NCBI GenBank assembly: GCA_905221115.1 | Contig: CAJNBX010000003.1 | Coordinates: forward strand, 62,001 to 126,000 | Source: a bacterium | GTDB taxonomy: Bacteria > Bacillota > Bacilli > Lactobacillales > Streptococcaceae | DNA: 64,000 bases | Direction of reading: 5' to 3' | Made by a program: the position numbers and the translations under genes | Shown here: positions 63,514-64,000 of the stretch, piece after piece | Position numbering within the stretch: position 1 is the stretch's first letter | How the letters are laid out: every line of letters begins with the position of its first letter | Notes under the pieces: generated by a model | The model's database searches: none | The model's input: only the letters and a program-made list of their open reading frames with translations | What the model was told of the DNA's origin: nothing

Positions 63514-63966
63514 ATGGCACAACGTTACCAAAATATTATGGTCGCAATCGATGGTTCTAAAGAAGCGGACTTGGCTTTTATCAAGGGAGTTCATTCTGCT
63601 CTACGAAACGACGCTAAACTCACCATCGCACATGTCATTGACACACGCGCTCTCCAAAGCGTATCCACCTTTGATGCTGAAGTTTACGAAGAACTCCAAG
63701 TCGACGCTGAAAGTCTGATGAAAGAGTACGAAAAACGTGCTAAAGATGCTGGTGTGGCAGATGTTCATATCGTCATTGAAATGGGAAATCCAAAAACCCT
63801 ACTGGCACGTACTATTCCCGATGCTGAAGAAGTGGACCTCATCCTCGTTGGCGCAACTGGTCTCAACGCCTTTGAACGCCTCTTGGTTGGCTCTTCATCT
63901 GAATACATTCTCCGCCATGCTAAGGTCGATTTGCTGGTTGTGAGAGAACAAGAAAAAACCTTATAA
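63514..63966 (+). CDS. universal stress protein (UspA family)
   Basis: 150 residues from the ATG at 63514 with AGGAGG upstream; a longer reading upstream is not needed. UspA fold with the ATP-binding pattern GATG-x9-GSSS near residues 111-126 and MVAIDGSKEADLAF near 9-22. Such proteins help survival under stress; the substrate is unknown. Confidence 0.93.
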   Translation: MAQRYQNIMVAIDGSKEADLAFIKGVHSALRNDAKLTIAHVIDTRALQSVSTFDAEVYEELQVDAESLMKEYEKRAKDAGVADVHIVIEMGNPKTLLARTIPDAEEVDLILVGATGLNAFERLLVGSSSEYILRHAKVDLLVVREQEKTL

Positions 63967-63977
63967 TCACAAAGAAA

Positions 63978-63999
63978 AGGAGCTCAGCGCTCCTTTTTA
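63978..63999 (+). terminator. terminator of the universal stress protein gene
   Basis: AGGAGC-TCAGC-GCTCCT, 6-bp stem, followed by TTTTT. Confidence 0.85.
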
Positions 64000-64000
64000 T

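Overview
The window is a stretch of chromosome from a mitis-group Streptococcus (S. mitis, S. oralis, S. pneumoniae or a close relative). The evidence is the content: amiACDEF, an EndoD-type surface endoglycosidase with YSIRK signal and LPxTG anchor, the competence-type nuclease EndA next to epuA and murA, a piu-type iron uptake operon, GlnR/GlnA beside pgk, and four BOX elements, the repeat typical of pneumococcus and its relatives. Most of the DNA is core housekeeping; no CRISPR array, prophage or intact insertion sequence was seen.

Layout. 1-1360: a PadR regulator driving two DUF2812 membrane proteins, the second cut by the window edge. 1361-5071: glnR-glnA, a small FUSC-like membrane protein and pgk. 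5161-10434: the 1757-residue GH85 surface enzyme. 10738-15137: Na/Pi cotransporter, a small immunity-like protein, pepA and galE. 15281-19002: the iron ABC transporter operon. 19114-24829: a tightly overlapping run yidD-rluB-scpB-scpA-xerD-like-CBS-phosphodiesterase-NTPase-murI (chromosome segregation, nucleotide clean-up, cell wall). 25030-28600: yneF, a BOX, then an aromatic-amino-acid-type ABC transporter behind a long structured leader. 28754-35244: amiACDEF oligopeptide importer. 35412: tRNA-Cys. 35678-40950: CorC-like protein, endA, epuA, murA, an AT-rich acyltransferase and a DUF1146 protein. 41007-46005: sepM-like protease, coaD, rsmD, asnA, a BI-1 protein, an rRNA methyltransferase and acylphosphatase. 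46083-57205: yidC2, pflA, lysA, purR, cbf1, rmuC, thiN, rpe, rsgA, ksgA, rnmV, tatD. 57362-63966: a KimA-like potassium transporter, an orphan oligopeptide-binding lipoprotein, rpmH, alaT-type aminotransferase, a small membrane protein and a universal stress protein.

Regulation visible in the sequence includes a perfect GlnR box upstream of glnR, tandem 20-bp repeats in the padR promoter, a PurBox-like site over the -35 of purR, and many TTGACA/TATAAT-type promoters and hairpin terminators.

The most interesting signal is at 28333-28625: a consensus promoter, then a 19-codon leader peptide containing the run F-Y-F-S-Y-F, then a set of mutually exclusive hairpins ending in an intrinsic terminator directly before the ABC transporter genes. 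This looks like ribosome-mediated attenuation sensing phenylalanine/tyrosine, in a lineage where T-boxes are the usual device. The second is a BOX element that makes up almost the whole 5' untranslated region of purR. The third is an acyltransferase gene of very low GC inserted between two genes (DUF1146 and murA) that are usually neighbours.
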